64,000 nucleotides of DNA from G963668345 sp965226215 (GCA_965226215.1 CBDDCH010000002.1:1674001-1738000), one strand, 5' to 3'. Counted from the stretch's first letter, positions 52,700 to 62,939 are shown. A program made the numbers and translations. The notes: generated from the letters alone by a model not told the origin.

Positions 52700-52880
52700 T
52701 TCCAGGGCTCATGTGACCCAGCTCTCGCCAGTTCATGATGCCGGTCAGAACCACGGCTACCGAAACATAGAGCACCGCGCACGCCACCAACGTGCCGACG
52801 ATGCCGATCGGAAGGTCTCGTCGGGTCCTCGGACTCCTCCACCAGCGGTTAATACTCTTTGTGCGGAAAATCTGGCGCAT
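52700..52880 (-). pseudogene. partial duplicate of the APC permease
   Basis: The frame starts MRQIFRTKSINRWW, copying the first residues of the permease. It then jumps to RRDLPIGIVGTLVACAVLYV and GIMNWRELG, which belong to permease residues about 286-318. Some 270 residues in between are deleted and nothing recognisable follows. It is a recombination scar, not a gene. Confidence 0.75.
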
Positions 52881-53255
52881 TCCCTGAGCGTGTAGCGTGG
52901 ATCTAGGCGGCCGGGGCTCACGCTTCCCTTTCGCGCTATCGGTTGGCCGCCCGCTAGATCCGCGGCTTTTGCTTTTGTGGCGCACGCATTCTTGTGTGCC
53001 GTGTCGCCATTCGTGGCGACATCGAGTCCCGTAGTGGCGCGTGCTTTCAGCGTGCCGGGTTGAGAATGAGCCGATGGCGTGACCCCGAAGGGTCCATCAG
53101 AGAGCTTGCCGTGACAAGATGGAGCCGGTTGAGCAAGTTCTGCCGCTGAACTCGTCTCGAGTCCAACCCTCCGCTCCGATTAACAATAGGGGTAGGCTCC
53201 ATGCCGCACTCCCTGACGGGTCACGGCGCAGCCTGGAATCTTGGTGCGCGATGGT
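52881..53255. other. intergenic stretch with a dispersed repeat
   Basis: No gene. About 53014-53064 repeats the sequence seen near 41257-41297 (GGCGACATCGAGTC...GCTTTCAGCGTGCCG). Confidence 0.4.
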
Positions 53256-55649
53256 TTACGCTGGTCGCAGGTCGGCGTATCTGACCATGAGCTTTTTTAG
53301 GCCATGTCCCGGAAAGTGGACGGTCAATTTAGTCTGTTCACCGCTGCCCTCGCGGCGCATCACGGTCCCCACGCCCCACTTCTCATGACGAACCTTCGCG
53401 CCGGTGCGGAAACTTCCGCGCCGACCGGACGCCTTCGGCCTAGCATGTCCAACAGTCTTGCCGATTCCAACAGTCTTGTCCATGCCTGGGCGCGGCTGCC
53501 CGGCGGCGGCGGACTCTTTGTCCGAGCCACCCGTCGGGGAAAAAGGAATCCCGCGCTCGGCGAAAAACGATGCCACGTTTTCGACCGAGTTGTAGGTCCG
53601 CAGGCCTGCGGGATCCTTCCCGGCCATTTTCCGCACGGTATGCCGCTCGGCGTAGAGATCGATTTCTTCCTCATCCCCCTCATCGTCATCCATCGTTAGG
53701 GGAATTGCGGAGCGATCTTCGACAAGCTCGGCGGGGATCTCCCGCAGGAACCGAGACGGCGTCATTCGCTCGGGCGAACCCCCTCCGTAACGCCGGCGCT
53801 GTTGAGCGCATGTCAGCAGAAGCTGCCGGCGGGCGCGGGTCATGCCCACGTAGCAGAGGCGGCGTTCTTCCTCAAGGGCTCCGTCATTTTCAAAAGCGCG
53901 GCTATGCGGGCAGAGAGTCTCTTCGAGTCCAATAATGGCCACGAGCGGAAACTCGAGACCCTTGGCGCTGTGCAGCGTCATCAGCATCACTTGCGCCCGA
54001 ACGTCGATCTGATCGGTGTCGGACACCAGGGCGGCGTGATCAAGGAAATCGCGAAAATCTTCGCCGCGGGAGGCGACGTCCGCGGCAGCGTTGACGAGCT
54101 CCTGGATGTTCTCTATCCGGCTTTTGGCTTCAGGCGAGGTGTCTCGTTCGAGCATCTCGCGATAGCCGGTTTCGTCAACTAGCCACAACAGGACCTCGTG
54201 GATCGCTTTAGTTCGGATCTCGTGCTTGGCGCGGTCGATCAGAGCGCGAAAATGCGTGAGTGCCTTGTGAGCTCTTAAAGATAAGACCTTCTTCTCCAGC
54301 ATCTCGCCGATCGCTTCCCACAAGGAAACTCCGTGCTCGCGGCCGTAGTTCTCGATCTGTTCAACCGTCGTCCGGCCGATCCCTCGGGCCGGGGTGTTGA
54401 TGATCCTCGGAAGGCTGATCGAGTCGGCCGCCGACACGGCCACATTGAGGTAAGCAATCAGGTCTTTGACTTCGGCGCGCTTGTAGAAGCTGACGCCGCC
54501 GACAACGAGATACTTACGGCCGTAGCGCCGCAGAGCCTCTTCCATCTGTCGAGACTGAGCGTTCGTACGGTAGAGGACGGCGGCTTTGCTGTCCGGGTTT
54601 TGATTCAGATAGCGATGCAGGTAATCGGCGACGAAGAGCGCCTCGTTTTCGCCATCCAGTCCACGGTAGAAAAGGATGGGACTGCCTTCGTCGCCGTCCG
54701 ACCACAGAGTCTTCCCCTTGCGGTGAACGTTGTTGGCCACGACGGCCCCGGCAGCCTGAAGGATCTTCTTCGTCGAACGGTAGTTCTGCTCCAGTCGAAT
54801 AACCGTGGCGTTGGGAAAGTCCCGTTCGAAATCCAGAATGTTGCGGATGTCGGCGCCGCGCCAACTGTAGATCGACTGGTCCTCGTCGCCCACTACGCCG
54901 ATGTTCTGTTCGCGGCCCACGAGTAGTCGCATCAGGTCGTACTGCGAGCGGTTCGTATCCTGATACTCGTCCACCATCAGGTAGCGATAACGCCGGTTGA
55001 CGGACTCACGAACTTCCCGGCTGTGCTGAAGCAAACGCACGCCTTCCAGAAGCAGATCGTCGAAGTCCAGGGCGTTCGATTGTCGCAGGCTCTGCTGGTA
55101 GCGATCGAAAACGACCGCCAACCTTTCGGCTTGTGAACTGGTCGCCTCACGGTAAAAGTCTTCCGGGCCACGGCCCTGGTTTTTGGCCTGGCTGATCGCC
55201 GAAAGGGCGGACCGCGCCTTCATGAACTTTTCGTCAAGGCCGACTTCCCGGTAAACTGCTTTCACCGCCGCCAGTTGGTCGTTTTCGTCGTAGATGGTGA
55301 AATCGGTAGTAAAGCCCGGCCTGACTTCGCTCAACGGAGCACCGTACGACCTCAGCAGCCGGACGCAGAAGGAATGGAAAGTCGATACCAAGGGCAGCGC
55401 AATCCGCTCACGGCCCTCTTCGTGCAAGAGCGCGGCCACGCGCTTGCGCATCTCATCCGCAGCCTTATTTGTAAAGGTGACGGCCAGCAGAGAGTGCGGC
55501 GCAACCCCTTGATGCAGAATCAGATGCGCCAAACGGCAGATGATGGCCCGCGTCTTTCCGCTACCCGCTCCGGCTAGGATCAGCAGCGGCCCTTCGGTGT
55601 GGAGAACGGCTTCTCTCTGAGGGGCATTGAGGGTTCTGAGGAAGTCCAC
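53256..55649 (-). CDS. pcrA: UvrD/PcrA-type DNA helicase
   Basis: A 797-residue superfamily 1A helicase that unwinds DNA 3' to 5' in repair and replication-fork maintenance. Motif I GAGSGKT (27-33), Ia FTNKAADEM, motif II VDEYQDTN, motif III GDEDQSIYSWRGAD, motif IV YRSTKKIL, motif V LMTLHSAKGLEF and motif VI YVGMTRAR are all present in order. The C-terminus has the PcrA-like small domain VRHEKWGVGTVM that contacts RNA polymerase in relatives. Full length and intact. Confidence 0.93.
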   Translation of the reverse strand: MDFLRTLNAPQREAVLHTEGPLLILAGAGSGKTRAIICRLAHLILHQGVAPHSLLAVTFTNKAADEMRKRVAALLHEEGRERIALPLVSTFHSFCVRLLRSYGAPLSEVRPGFTTDFTIYDENDQLAAVKAVYREVGLDEKFMKARSALSAISQAKNQGRGPEDFYREATSSQAERLAVVFDRYQQSLRQSNALDFDDLLLEGVRLLQHSREVRESVNRRYRYLMVDEYQDTNRSQYDLMRLLVGREQNIGVVGDEDQSIYSWRGADIRNILDFERDFPNATVIRLEQNYRSTKKILQAAGAVVANNVHRKGKTLWSDGDEGSPILFYRGLDGENEALFVADYLHRYLNQNPDSKAAVLYRTNAQSRQMEEALRRYGRKYLVVGGVSFYKRAEVKDLIAYLNVAVSAADSISLPRIINTPARGIGRTTVEQIENYGREHGVSLWEAIGEMLEKKVLSLRAHKALTHFRALIDRAKHEIRTKAIHEVLLWLVDETGYREMLERDTSPEAKSRIENIQELVNAAADVASRGEDFRDFLDHAALVSDTDQIDVRAQVMLMTLHSAKGLEFPLVAIIGLEETLCPHSRAFENDGALEEERRLCYVGMTRARRQLLLTCAQQRRRYGGGSPERMTPSRFLREIPAELVEDRSAIPLTMDDDEGDEEEIDLYAERHTVRKMAGKDPAGLRTYNSVENVASFFAERGIPFSPTGGSDKESAAAGQPRPGMDKTVGIGKTVGHARPKASGRRGSFRTGAKVRHEKWGVGTVMRREGSGEQTKLTVHFPGHGLKKLMVRYADLRPA

Positions 55650-55879
55650 GGAGCAAATTCATTGTAGCCCAGCTCGTTCGGACAAACGCTCAGGTCCGAG
55701 GATCATTGATCGACTTGCTACGCAAGTGAAGGGCTTGTTTGATCTGGCGAAGGCAGATTGGCACGGTCAGGTATTTTGTTCGGCGAGAGAAAGAAAGCAC
55801 GCAGAAGTGAAAATCCTGCTAGAATCGTGCATCCTGGTTTGAATCAGGTTCGTAGCGAAACTGTGTCTCTGGAGAGATC

Positions 55880-57334
55880 ATGAAGATCCGGTTTGTTAAC
55901 CCACATAACGACTCGAACATGTACGTCGCTCCCAAGGTCATGCGTTCCGCGCGGCTGATAACTCCCAATTTGAACTTTCATGCGACCGGGGCGCTGTTTC
56001 CGCCACTGAACCTGGCGACCCTAGCCGCCCTCACTCCAGCCGAACACGAAGTGGTCATCGACGATGGCTGTGTTCGTCCCGTGTATGCAACGGAGTCGGC
56101 CGATCTGGTCGCCATGACCGCCATGACCGCGCAGGCGCCGGAAGCCTATCGTCTCGCCGACGAGTACCGGGCTCGGGGTATACCCGTCGTGCTCGGCGGG
56201 ATTCACCCCTCGATGTGTCCGGATGAGGCGGCCGAACACGCCGACGCGGTGGTGCTGGGTGAGGCTGACCGTTTGTGGCCGGATCTGGTCCAGGACTTTG
56301 CCAACGGCAAGTTGAAGGCACGCTATCACGATCCCGAACCCGTTGATTTAGCTAACCTCGTCATTCCTCGTAGAGACTTGCTCGACCCGAGCGGTTACCT
56401 CTGTTTCAACTCCGTGCAAACAACGCGTGGCTGTCCGTTCGACTGCAACTTTTGCTCGGTGACCACGATGTCGGGTGTTAAGTATCGTTTTCGTCCCGCG
56501 GAGAAGGTGATCGAAGAGTTGCAAACCGTGGACGGCCGTTCCATTTACTTTGTCGATGACAACATCATTGGGAATCCCAAAAGAGCAAAAGAGTTCTTCA
56601 AAGCATTGGCGCCGCTGAAGCGGAAATGGGCATCCCAGGTCACCATTAATTTCGCGCGCGACAAAGAACTGATGCGCTTGGCTCGAGAGAGCGGCTGTCA
56701 AGGGGTTTTTATTGGCTTTGAGACCACGTCCGACAAGAGTGTCCGCGATGCGGGTAAGGGCGTAAACCGGCCCAAGGAGTATCTGCGTGACATTCGCCGA
56801 ATCCGCGAAGCAGGCATGAAGGTCTGGGGGTCTTTTATTTTCGGTTTTGACAACGATGACCTGGATGTGTTCCGGCAGACTCTTGACTTCGTGGAGAAGG
56901 CCAAGCTGGAGTTCGCCCAGTTCTCGCTGATGACGCCGCTACCGGGTACAGCTTTGTACCGGCAGTTCGAGGAGGAGCAAAGGATCGTTCACCGGGATTG
57001 GGAGAAATACGATCTCGGTTCGATTGTCTTCAGGCACCCTATGCTTACCGCCAAGCGGCTGCATTTCGAAAAGAACCGCGCCTACCGGCGTTTTTACTCC
57101 ATCCGTTCCATGATCAAAAGGAACGGCTTGCCGAAGAACAAAGGCGACCTCTTTGTCTGGATTTCAAACCTCGCCGTGAGGGGACTGCTCAACCAGCGTT
57201 GGGGCAAAGATTACTGGGCCTGGAAAGAAAAAGAGCCGGGCATCGTGACCGACTACGCCCCCGCCCCGAGCCGTGGACTCGTCAAAATGACAGAGAGCGA
57301 CCGCCTTGTGAAGCTGGCGTCGACGGCCCGCTAA
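55880..57334 (+). CDS. B12-binding radical SAM protein
   Basis: A 484-residue enzyme. Residues 1-145 form a cobalamin-binding-like domain (VVLGGIHPSMCPDEAAEHAD). The radical SAM domain carries C185, C189 and C192 in TTRGCPFDCNFCSV, and a C-terminal extension resembles DUF4070. Such enzymes often methylate or rearrange lipids and natural products; the substrate here is unknown. GGAGAG stands just before the ATG. It is followed on the same strand by a membrane sulfatase and faces another B12-radical SAM gene, so the three may share a pathway. Confidence 0.88.
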   Translation: MKIRFVNPHNDSNMYVAPKVMRSARLITPNLNFHATGALFPPLNLATLAALTPAEHEVVIDDGCVRPVYATESADLVAMTAMTAQAPEAYRLADEYRARGIPVVLGGIHPSMCPDEAAEHADAVVLGEADRLWPDLVQDFANGKLKARYHDPEPVDLANLVIPRRDLLDPSGYLCFNSVQTTRGCPFDCNFCSVTTMSGVKYRFRPAEKVIEELQTVDGRSIYFVDDNIIGNPKRAKEFFKALAPLKRKWASQVTINFARDKELMRLARESGCQGVFIGFETTSDKSVRDAGKGVNRPKEYLRDIRRIREAGMKVWGSFIFGFDNDDLDVFRQTLDFVEKAKLEFAQFSLMTPLPGTALYRQFEEEQRIVHRDWEKYDLGSIVFRHPMLTAKRLHFEKNRAYRRFYSIRSMIKRNGLPKNKGDLFVWISNLAVRGLLNQRWGKDYWAWKEKEPGIVTDYAPAPSRGLVKMTESDRLVKLASTAR

Positions 57335-57678
57335 GTCACGAACTTCTAGGTGAGCTAAAAATCACCGGCTAGGTTGTTGTCCCTCGCAGAGCGGTGCACA
57401 ACGGCCTGTAGCTGAACAAAGTCGGTGGAGATCTCGTCTCCTTGCTCCGCATTGAACTCACCCCCCAGCCGACACACCAACCGTACGACTTGCGATACTG
57501 CCTTCAGGAGTAGCCGCTTCGGGAGAAGACGGACCCTCATAAGGAGTCGCAGAGCACGGTCCGTCGGTGTAAACAGTCGGCAAGCGCTCCGCAGAATGGG
57601 ACACAGCCGGGCCGAAAACCCTTCTAGCCGTCCCCGGCGGGAATAAGCTCATGGATACTTCGGCGCACTAATGTTCCG
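57335..57678. other. stretch without recognisable gene
   Basis: About 340 bases between the radical SAM gene and the membrane sulfatase. No motif-bearing frame or repeat is visible. Confidence 0.4.
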
Positions 57679-59763
57679 ATGGTCGATCTGAAACCGGCAG
57701 AGGCGGACAATGACAGCGATCGGGCGATTCCGGTCGGAACCGTACTCACAACAGCTCTGAAGCTGGGTCTGGCGGTTGCCTCGATCGACATCCTCGTAAC
57801 CATGTCCCTAAAGGTTCCGGCATGGGCGGCCATCGAAGAAATGCTGTCTCCCTTCGCTGCGACAGCAGTGTTGGTGAGCCTCGGTTTCTGCATGATGTGG
57901 TTTGTGCTGGTGCGACCGTGGCTCCGTTTCCTAAGTTTTTCGGCCTTTCCGGTTTTTGTTGCCATATCCAGCTTTGTGGGTGTCGGCTTGGCGGTGTTTT
58001 TGGTTGCGGGCTTAGTTCACCCGCGGCTGTTTCTACCGCCTTTCGTTTTTCGTTCCGCCCTATTGTTCGTTCTATGTTGCGGCATAGCGACGCTCATCTA
58101 TTGTTGGCTCCGTGCACAACCGTTTCCGTCGCGGACCGTTCAACTTGCCGGAAAACTGGTCGTTGCGCTCACGTTGATATTGACGATAACAGTCGTTTTT
58201 CGCTGGGCGGGCGCCTACCTTTCAACTGCCGCGTCCGGGACCCTTGCCGCCTGGGGTCTTGCTCTCTATCTGATGGCCACGTTTCTAACGGTTTGGTTGT
58301 CGCTCAGGGCCACTTCCATCACCCTCGTCTTCCTGGTGTGTACGTGGTGTGCTTCCGTGATCGCCGGCGGTTTGTCCATGAGTCACCGCAGCCACTATTT
58401 CCAAGCGGATCGCAGCGGATTTGTCGAGTCGATCCATCCCTTGCGGCACGTTATTCTGATAACGATTGATACGCTACGGCGGGATGTGCTGTCCTGCCAC
58501 AATCCTCAGACTGCCCAAACACCTCACATCGACGCCTTTGCGGATGATTCGGTGGTTTTCACGGCCGCCTACAGTTCATCCCCCTGGACATTGCCAAGTA
58601 TCACGTCAATCATGACGGGCCTCCCCACCCTGGGTCACCTCGTCCAAGAACCTCGGTCTCGTGTCGCCGAAGAATTCCCAACCTTGGCGGAATACATGAG
58701 AGACGCGGGTTATGTCACGGCCGCGGTGGTCGAGAATGTTTTTCTAGGGCCGAGGTGGAATCTCAAGAAAGGCTTTCTCGACTACGATCATTTCCCCAAG
58801 CCCTGGCCGGGAGATGCATTAGGGTGTAGATTGTTGGACTATTTTTTCCTCTCCAAATATCGAGGCGGGGGAACCCGGAACCTAACCCGCCTTGCCAGGC
58901 ATTGGATCGAACAGAACCGGCAGCGGGATTTCTTTCTCTGGATACACTTGATCGACCCGCACGTACCCTACGATCCGCCGCGCCGCTTTTTACCCGATAT
59001 TCTTCCGGCGGGGTCGATAGGCTACAGATTCGCCGGCCCGGCGGACGTCCGGGGAGGAATGAGGCTCTCAGCCGATGAGCGTAGCTGGATCAGGCAGTTG
59101 TACCTCGCCGAAACGCAGTTCGTCGATCAAAATGTCGGTTCATTCCTAGATGCTCTGAAAGACCTGAACCTGTATGACGACGCCCTTATTATCCTGACTA
59201 GTGATCACGGCGAGGAGTTCTGGGAGCACGGCGGCTACGAACATGGCCACAGTGTGTACGAGGAAGTCATAACAGTACCGTTGATGGTCAAAACGCCACG
59301 CTCAACTTCAAACCGGAAGGTGAATGTGCGGGTATCGAATCGGCTCATCACTCCGACCGTCCTGGATCTATGCCAGATCGACCATCAGGATCGCTGCTAT
59401 GCAAGCCGCTCGCTGCGGCCGCTTTGGGAGGGCGAAGCCTCCCCCGACCAGAGAGGGGTGGTCTTCAGCTCCGGCGCCTTGTACTACGAAGAGAAAGAGG
59501 CGTTCATATTCGACGACCACAAATACGTTCATCTCCCGGCGTCCAGACGGGAGGAATTGTACAACCTGCGGGCCGATCCCGGGGAAACAACAAACATCGT
59601 GCGGACTTCTCCGGAGATGGCCCGGAATGGGCGCACTCTGCTCGAGGAGGCGCGGGTGGAGTTCAGTAAAGTTCGCGCGTGTTACGGTGTGCGCAACACT
59701 CAGGGTTCTGATCTCAGTCCTGAAACGAGGAGAAGCCTGAAGTCACTCGGGTATGTACAGTAG
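57679..59763 (+). CDS. membrane-anchored sulfatase-superfamily protein
   Basis: A 694-residue protein with about seven membrane helices in the first 235 residues. An extracytoplasmic sulfatase/phosphotransferase domain follows. The metal site begins at D264 (LITIDTLRRD). The position of the usual CxPxR is SSPWTLPS (S301-P-W-T304), so formylglycine chemistry is excluded and Ser or Thr would be the nucleophile, as in lipid-linked phosphoglycerol or phosphoethanolamine transferases. TSDHGEEFWEHGGYEHGHS supplies the second metal half-site. It may modify a surface polymer. The end KSLGYVQ is typical for this group. Confidence 0.85.
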   Translation: MVDLKPAEADNDSDRAIPVGTVLTTALKLGLAVASIDILVTMSLKVPAWAAIEEMLSPFAATAVLVSLGFCMMWFVLVRPWLRFLSFSAFPVFVAISSFVGVGLAVFLVAGLVHPRLFLPPFVFRSALLFVLCCGIATLIYCWLRAQPFPSRTVQLAGKLVVALTLILTITVVFRWAGAYLSTAASGTLAAWGLALYLMATFLTVWLSLRATSITLVFLVCTWCASVIAGGLSMSHRSHYFQADRSGFVESIHPLRHVILITIDTLRRDVLSCHNPQTAQTPHIDAFADDSVVFTAAYSSSPWTLPSITSIMTGLPTLGHLVQEPRSRVAEEFPTLAEYMRDAGYVTAAVVENVFLGPRWNLKKGFLDYDHFPKPWPGDALGCRLLDYFFLSKYRGGGTRNLTRLARHWIEQNRQRDFFLWIHLIDPHVPYDPPRRFLPDILPAGSIGYRFAGPADVRGGMRLSADERSWIRQLYLAETQFVDQNVGSFLDALKDLNLYDDALIILTSDHGEEFWEHGGYEHGHSVYEEVITVPLMVKTPRSTSNRKVNVRVSNRLITPTVLDLCQIDHQDRCYASRSLRPLWEGEASPDQRGVVFSSGALYYEEKEAFIFDDHKYVHLPASRREELYNLRADPGETTNIVRTSPEMARNGRTLLEEARVEFSKVRACYGVRNTQGSDLSPETRRSLKSLGYVQ

Positions 59764-59884
59764 AATCTGACGTTTCCCCTTCTCACGCAACTGTCCGCGG
59801 TATGCTTGCTCCCTATCCGGCATCACGAAAACGACTGGCGAGATAGGAAGGGTACAGCCACCAGCTAGTTGCAGAGGGGGCTTG

Positions 59885-61723
59885 TCAGTTTCCTGCCACG
59901 GGCTCACCGGCTTGCTTCTCGGATCCGCTAACGGTTTTGGAGACTGTCCCGTTTCCGCCCGCACAAGCTTGGCCGTTGCCTTCAACCGCCGTGAGGACCT
60001 TCAGGGGCCCGACCGACTCCTCGGCCCGACTTGTTCCGTAAACGCTGAAGGGCTGGTTATCGTTGATGCGGGCCAACTCTTCGAGGGTGGTTTTGCGGTG
60101 CTTGCCGATCAGCCTCGGTTTTTTGACGGCGGGGTCGCTGTCGTTGTCCCAATCGAGATAGAGGTGCTTCTTGAGTTTCTGTTCCGGCACACCCGCGAAA
60201 CGCATAGCAGGCCACTTGAACTGCCGCCCGTGGACCCACCGTCCGCGCCCGTAGTAGAAGGCTTTGGTGCCCCAGCGGAAGAAAACGCGGGAGCGATCGC
60301 GCATGTCGCCGAAGTCCCGGCTTTGCTTCCAGGCGGTCATAATAAATTCCCACTGAAGTTGGGTCAGCCCTTTGGTTTTGAGGGCCTTGCCGTCGGCCAT
60401 GCGCGTGTCTTCGAGCGGTGTAAAGATCGACGGCACGTAAAGAATTTTGTTCTTGCGCAGGCGATGCAGCAGATCGAGCGTCTGCCTCAGGTCGTCCTCC
60501 GTTTCGTTCGGCAAGCCGACGATGAACGTGCAAACCGGGAACCAGTTGTTTTCATTGAGAATCCGGATGCCTTCGACGACGATCTCTTGCCAGTCACGGA
60601 TGTCGAAGGGCAAGGATTTGCCCGACATCGTAAGGGCGCTCAGGCGCGGCGACCCGGTTTCGATACCGATCAACGGGGCGAGGAACCTTTTGTCGGGATG
60701 GCTCGAAAAGCGGTTTCTCAAAGCGCTCTTGGGGAGCAAGATCTTCGACAGCTCCTTGACGAGATCCGGATTCACCACGGCGGGGGCAATCGTCGCGTGC
60801 GAAAGTGGCAGATAGTCGACGCCGGGTACGTTGGCGATGGTCTCGTAAAAATTCACCAGCGCGTTGGGGTTGGGTATGTAGAAGGGAGCCGCGGCACCGT
60901 AGATAAACACGTCTTCCGAGACCGGGAAGATGATGCGGCCTCCGTTGTGTGTGTTTGAGCGAACGGCTTCCAGTAGCTGTTCGGGTGGGACCGAGATGCG
61001 CGTTTCGAGCGTCGGCGAACAGAACGCACACTGCCGTCCGCAGCCGCGGTTCATCTCGATAACGCCGTAGGTAGAGCGTTTGTGCGGAATGACAAGTTGT
61101 TCCATCGTCGGCTCGGGAGCCTGGACTAACTTGGGTAACTCCTCACCAGCCTCCGCCTTCTGAAACAGCTCGAGGGCAACGGTTTCGGCCCTCCCGTTGA
61201 TCACACAGTCGACGCCTAGGCGTTTGGTGGAGCCGGTTTTGTCGATCTGCCATGCGCCCGCCCCCCCCACGATCACCTTCGGCCTATACTTCTGGATCGC
61301 GGGGTGTAGATAGATGCGCTCGCTTTCCGCTGCGTTGATCGGCCGGGCCGTGCTGCCAAAGATGTTGCTGTAAACGCCGGTTGAGAAGGCCGTCCCGATC
61401 GGGTTATGAGCGCCGACTCCGACGGCGACGGTTCGGGGGCCGACGAACTTGTCAAGGTCGTCCGGATAGCAGACGGCGACATCGTCGGCCGGGTAGTTCT
61501 TAAGCAGAATAGCTTCCGCTACCCGAACCCCATAAGGCATGACTTTTGCCGTTCCATCGGGATAGCGGGGCTGGTCGAACTTGTTCTTGTACGTAAAGCG
61601 AGGGGCGAACCGCGCCGGGACCGAAGCGTACACCATCTGCTTCCACGGGCTGAACGCCTGCTCGGTGCTCTCGGTGTCAGGCGCCGTCAGGACAAACTTC
61701 ACCCCGCGTGGATCGTGTGCCAT
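59885..61723 (-). CDS. B12-binding radical SAM protein
   Basis: A 612-residue enzyme. Residues about 1-200 form a B12-binding-like domain with KVIVGGAGAWQIDK. The radical SAM core has C228, C232 and C235 in NRGCGRQCAFCSP, then IGIETGSPRLS and FIVGLPNETEDDL. The C-terminal extension ends in an unconserved Gly/Thr-rich tail. It is unlike the enzyme at 55880 in length and cluster context, so it is not a recent duplicate. Substrate unknown. It is convergent with the membrane sulfatase. Confidence 0.88.
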   Translation of the reverse strand: MAHDPRGVKFVLTAPDTESTEQAFSPWKQMVYASVPARFAPRFTYKNKFDQPRYPDGTAKVMPYGVRVAEAILLKNYPADDVAVCYPDDLDKFVGPRTVAVGVGAHNPIGTAFSTGVYSNIFGSTARPINAAESERIYLHPAIQKYRPKVIVGGAGAWQIDKTGSTKRLGVDCVINGRAETVALELFQKAEAGEELPKLVQAPEPTMEQLVIPHKRSTYGVIEMNRGCGRQCAFCSPTLETRISVPPEQLLEAVRSNTHNGGRIIFPVSEDVFIYGAAAPFYIPNPNALVNFYETIANVPGVDYLPLSHATIAPAVVNPDLVKELSKILLPKSALRNRFSSHPDKRFLAPLIGIETGSPRLSALTMSGKSLPFDIRDWQEIVVEGIRILNENNWFPVCTFIVGLPNETEDDLRQTLDLLHRLRKNKILYVPSIFTPLEDTRMADGKALKTKGLTQLQWEFIMTAWKQSRDFGDMRDRSRVFFRWGTKAFYYGRGRWVHGRQFKWPAMRFAGVPEQKLKKHLYLDWDNDSDPAVKKPRLIGKHRKTTLEELARINDNQPFSVYGTSRAEESVGPLKVLTAVEGNGQACAGGNGTVSKTVSGSEKQAGEPVAGN

Positions 61724-61924
61724 GAGCTCCCTCTAACGAAAACATATAATTGTACCGTGTTTCGAGCCTGAATACACCATATTTCGGGTCAATGTCGACT
61801 ATCCGCGCTTCAGTGGCCCCATGGCCTGGCCCTTCGGCCGGCAGGGAGGGGTTCCGCTATCCCGTTAGGACGGTTCTGTGAAGCATAAACTTGGCCGAGC
61901 CGGCTTTCCTGGAAGCCTTTTCAG

Positions 61925-62310
61925 CCGCACCCGAATGGAAGTGATATCGTTCGGCGGGGCGCCGCGGGCTGGACGGCCCCGCTTTGGCGGTAGCGTCGGA
62001 TCGGCCGCGTGATCCGCGCCAAGCTGCGCCCGCTGATCTTGGCCAGATAGCGCCACGCCACGCCTTTGTCTTTCTTCCCCGGCCGCGGGTACTCGGGGGC
62101 TTACAAGGCGCCCTCGACGAGGCCATGGATCTCTTCCCGGTCCGCGCCGGTAAAGCTGAGGCTGCTGCTGGAGGCCACAAACTCGCGCCTCTGCTCCAGC
62201 GTGAGACGTTGAGCACGCCGCATGGTGACTCGCATTCACCCCCGGTGTGCCCTCTCCCGGCTGTCGTCGTTTCAGGATCATCTTGCATTGGACAACTCTT
62301 AGGTTTCCAA
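61925..62310 (-). pseudogene. transposase N-terminal remnant, second copy
   Basis: On the minus strand one frame gives MRRAQRLTLEQRREFVASSS (start about 62222). Later, after an in-frame stop near 62102, comes EYPRPGKKDKGVAWRYLAKI, with RYRQSGAVQPAAP after it. This is the helix-turn-helix beginning of an integrase-core transposase. The catalytic core is missing, so only the first end of the element remains. The same beginning is recognisable at 35962-36150. Confidence 0.5.
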
Positions 62311-62390
62311 AGGCACTAAACCTTCGTGTTATCGTAATAGGCAACCCGCCCCGTCTGTGCAGTACCCTGGCCTGCCCAGCTGGTTCGTCC

Positions 62391-62750
62391 GTGCGTAAGC
62401 TAGCTTTCCACAACGTTTCCAAGCAGACACTACTGGGTGATTCGGTCGGCCTCGCGGAGACCAGCGCCGAACGGCGCCAGGGCCTGTTGAAACGTGACGG
62501 CCTAGGTCACGGGGAGGGTCTGTGGATCGTGCCGTGCGAGGCGATTCACACCTTCTTCATGCGGTTCCCGATCGACGTAGTCTTCCTCAACAAAGACAAG
62601 CGCGTCACGAAGCTTGTTAGTCGGATGAAGTCGTCACGCCTGTCGTTAAGCTGGCGCGCCCGCAGCGTCGTCGAGTTACCGGGCGGGGTGATCGAGCAGA
62701 CGGGCACCGAGGTGGGCGACCTGATCGAAATCCGCGAGCTGGGCGGCTAG
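62391..62750 (+). CDS. DUF192 family protein
   Basis: A 119-residue protein starting with GTG, where homology begins (VRKLAFHNVSKQTLLGDSVG). The DUF192 core is complete: RQGLLKRDGLGHGEGLWIVP, then IHTFFMRFPIDVVFLNKD and VVELPGGVIEQTGTEVGD. The function of the family is unknown. The stop codon TAG is composed of the TA target and the first base of the following 190-bp element, so the insertion set the C-terminus. Confidence 0.85.
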   Translation: MRKLAFHNVSKQTLLGDSVGLAETSAERRQGLLKRDGLGHGEGLWIVPCEAIHTFFMRFPIDVVFLNKDKRVTKLVSRMKSSRLSLSWRARSVVELPGGVIEQTGTEVGDLIEIRELGG

Positions 62751-62939
62751 TCCGCTTTTCTCACGAGGAGCGCGCAGGGACGGGCCACTGTGCCCGCCCA
62801 GTAGTGTCGAGGTACGACCTTTTCCACAAATTCGCACCGAACAACATGTGCTGACCGCTAGTGCGCCGACACGGTGGTCGGCCCCTACGAGAACAACGGG
62901 TCTTGTGGAGCACGGGCGAAACTTGCGAGAAAAGCAGGC
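62750..62939. mobile_element. 190-bp TA-inserting MITE, copy C
   Basis: Exactly 190 bases between TA at 62748-62749 and 62940-62941. The ends GTCCGCTTTTCTCAC and GCCTGCTTTTCTCGC are inverted, and the internal hairpins are the same as in copies A and B. Confidence 0.75.
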
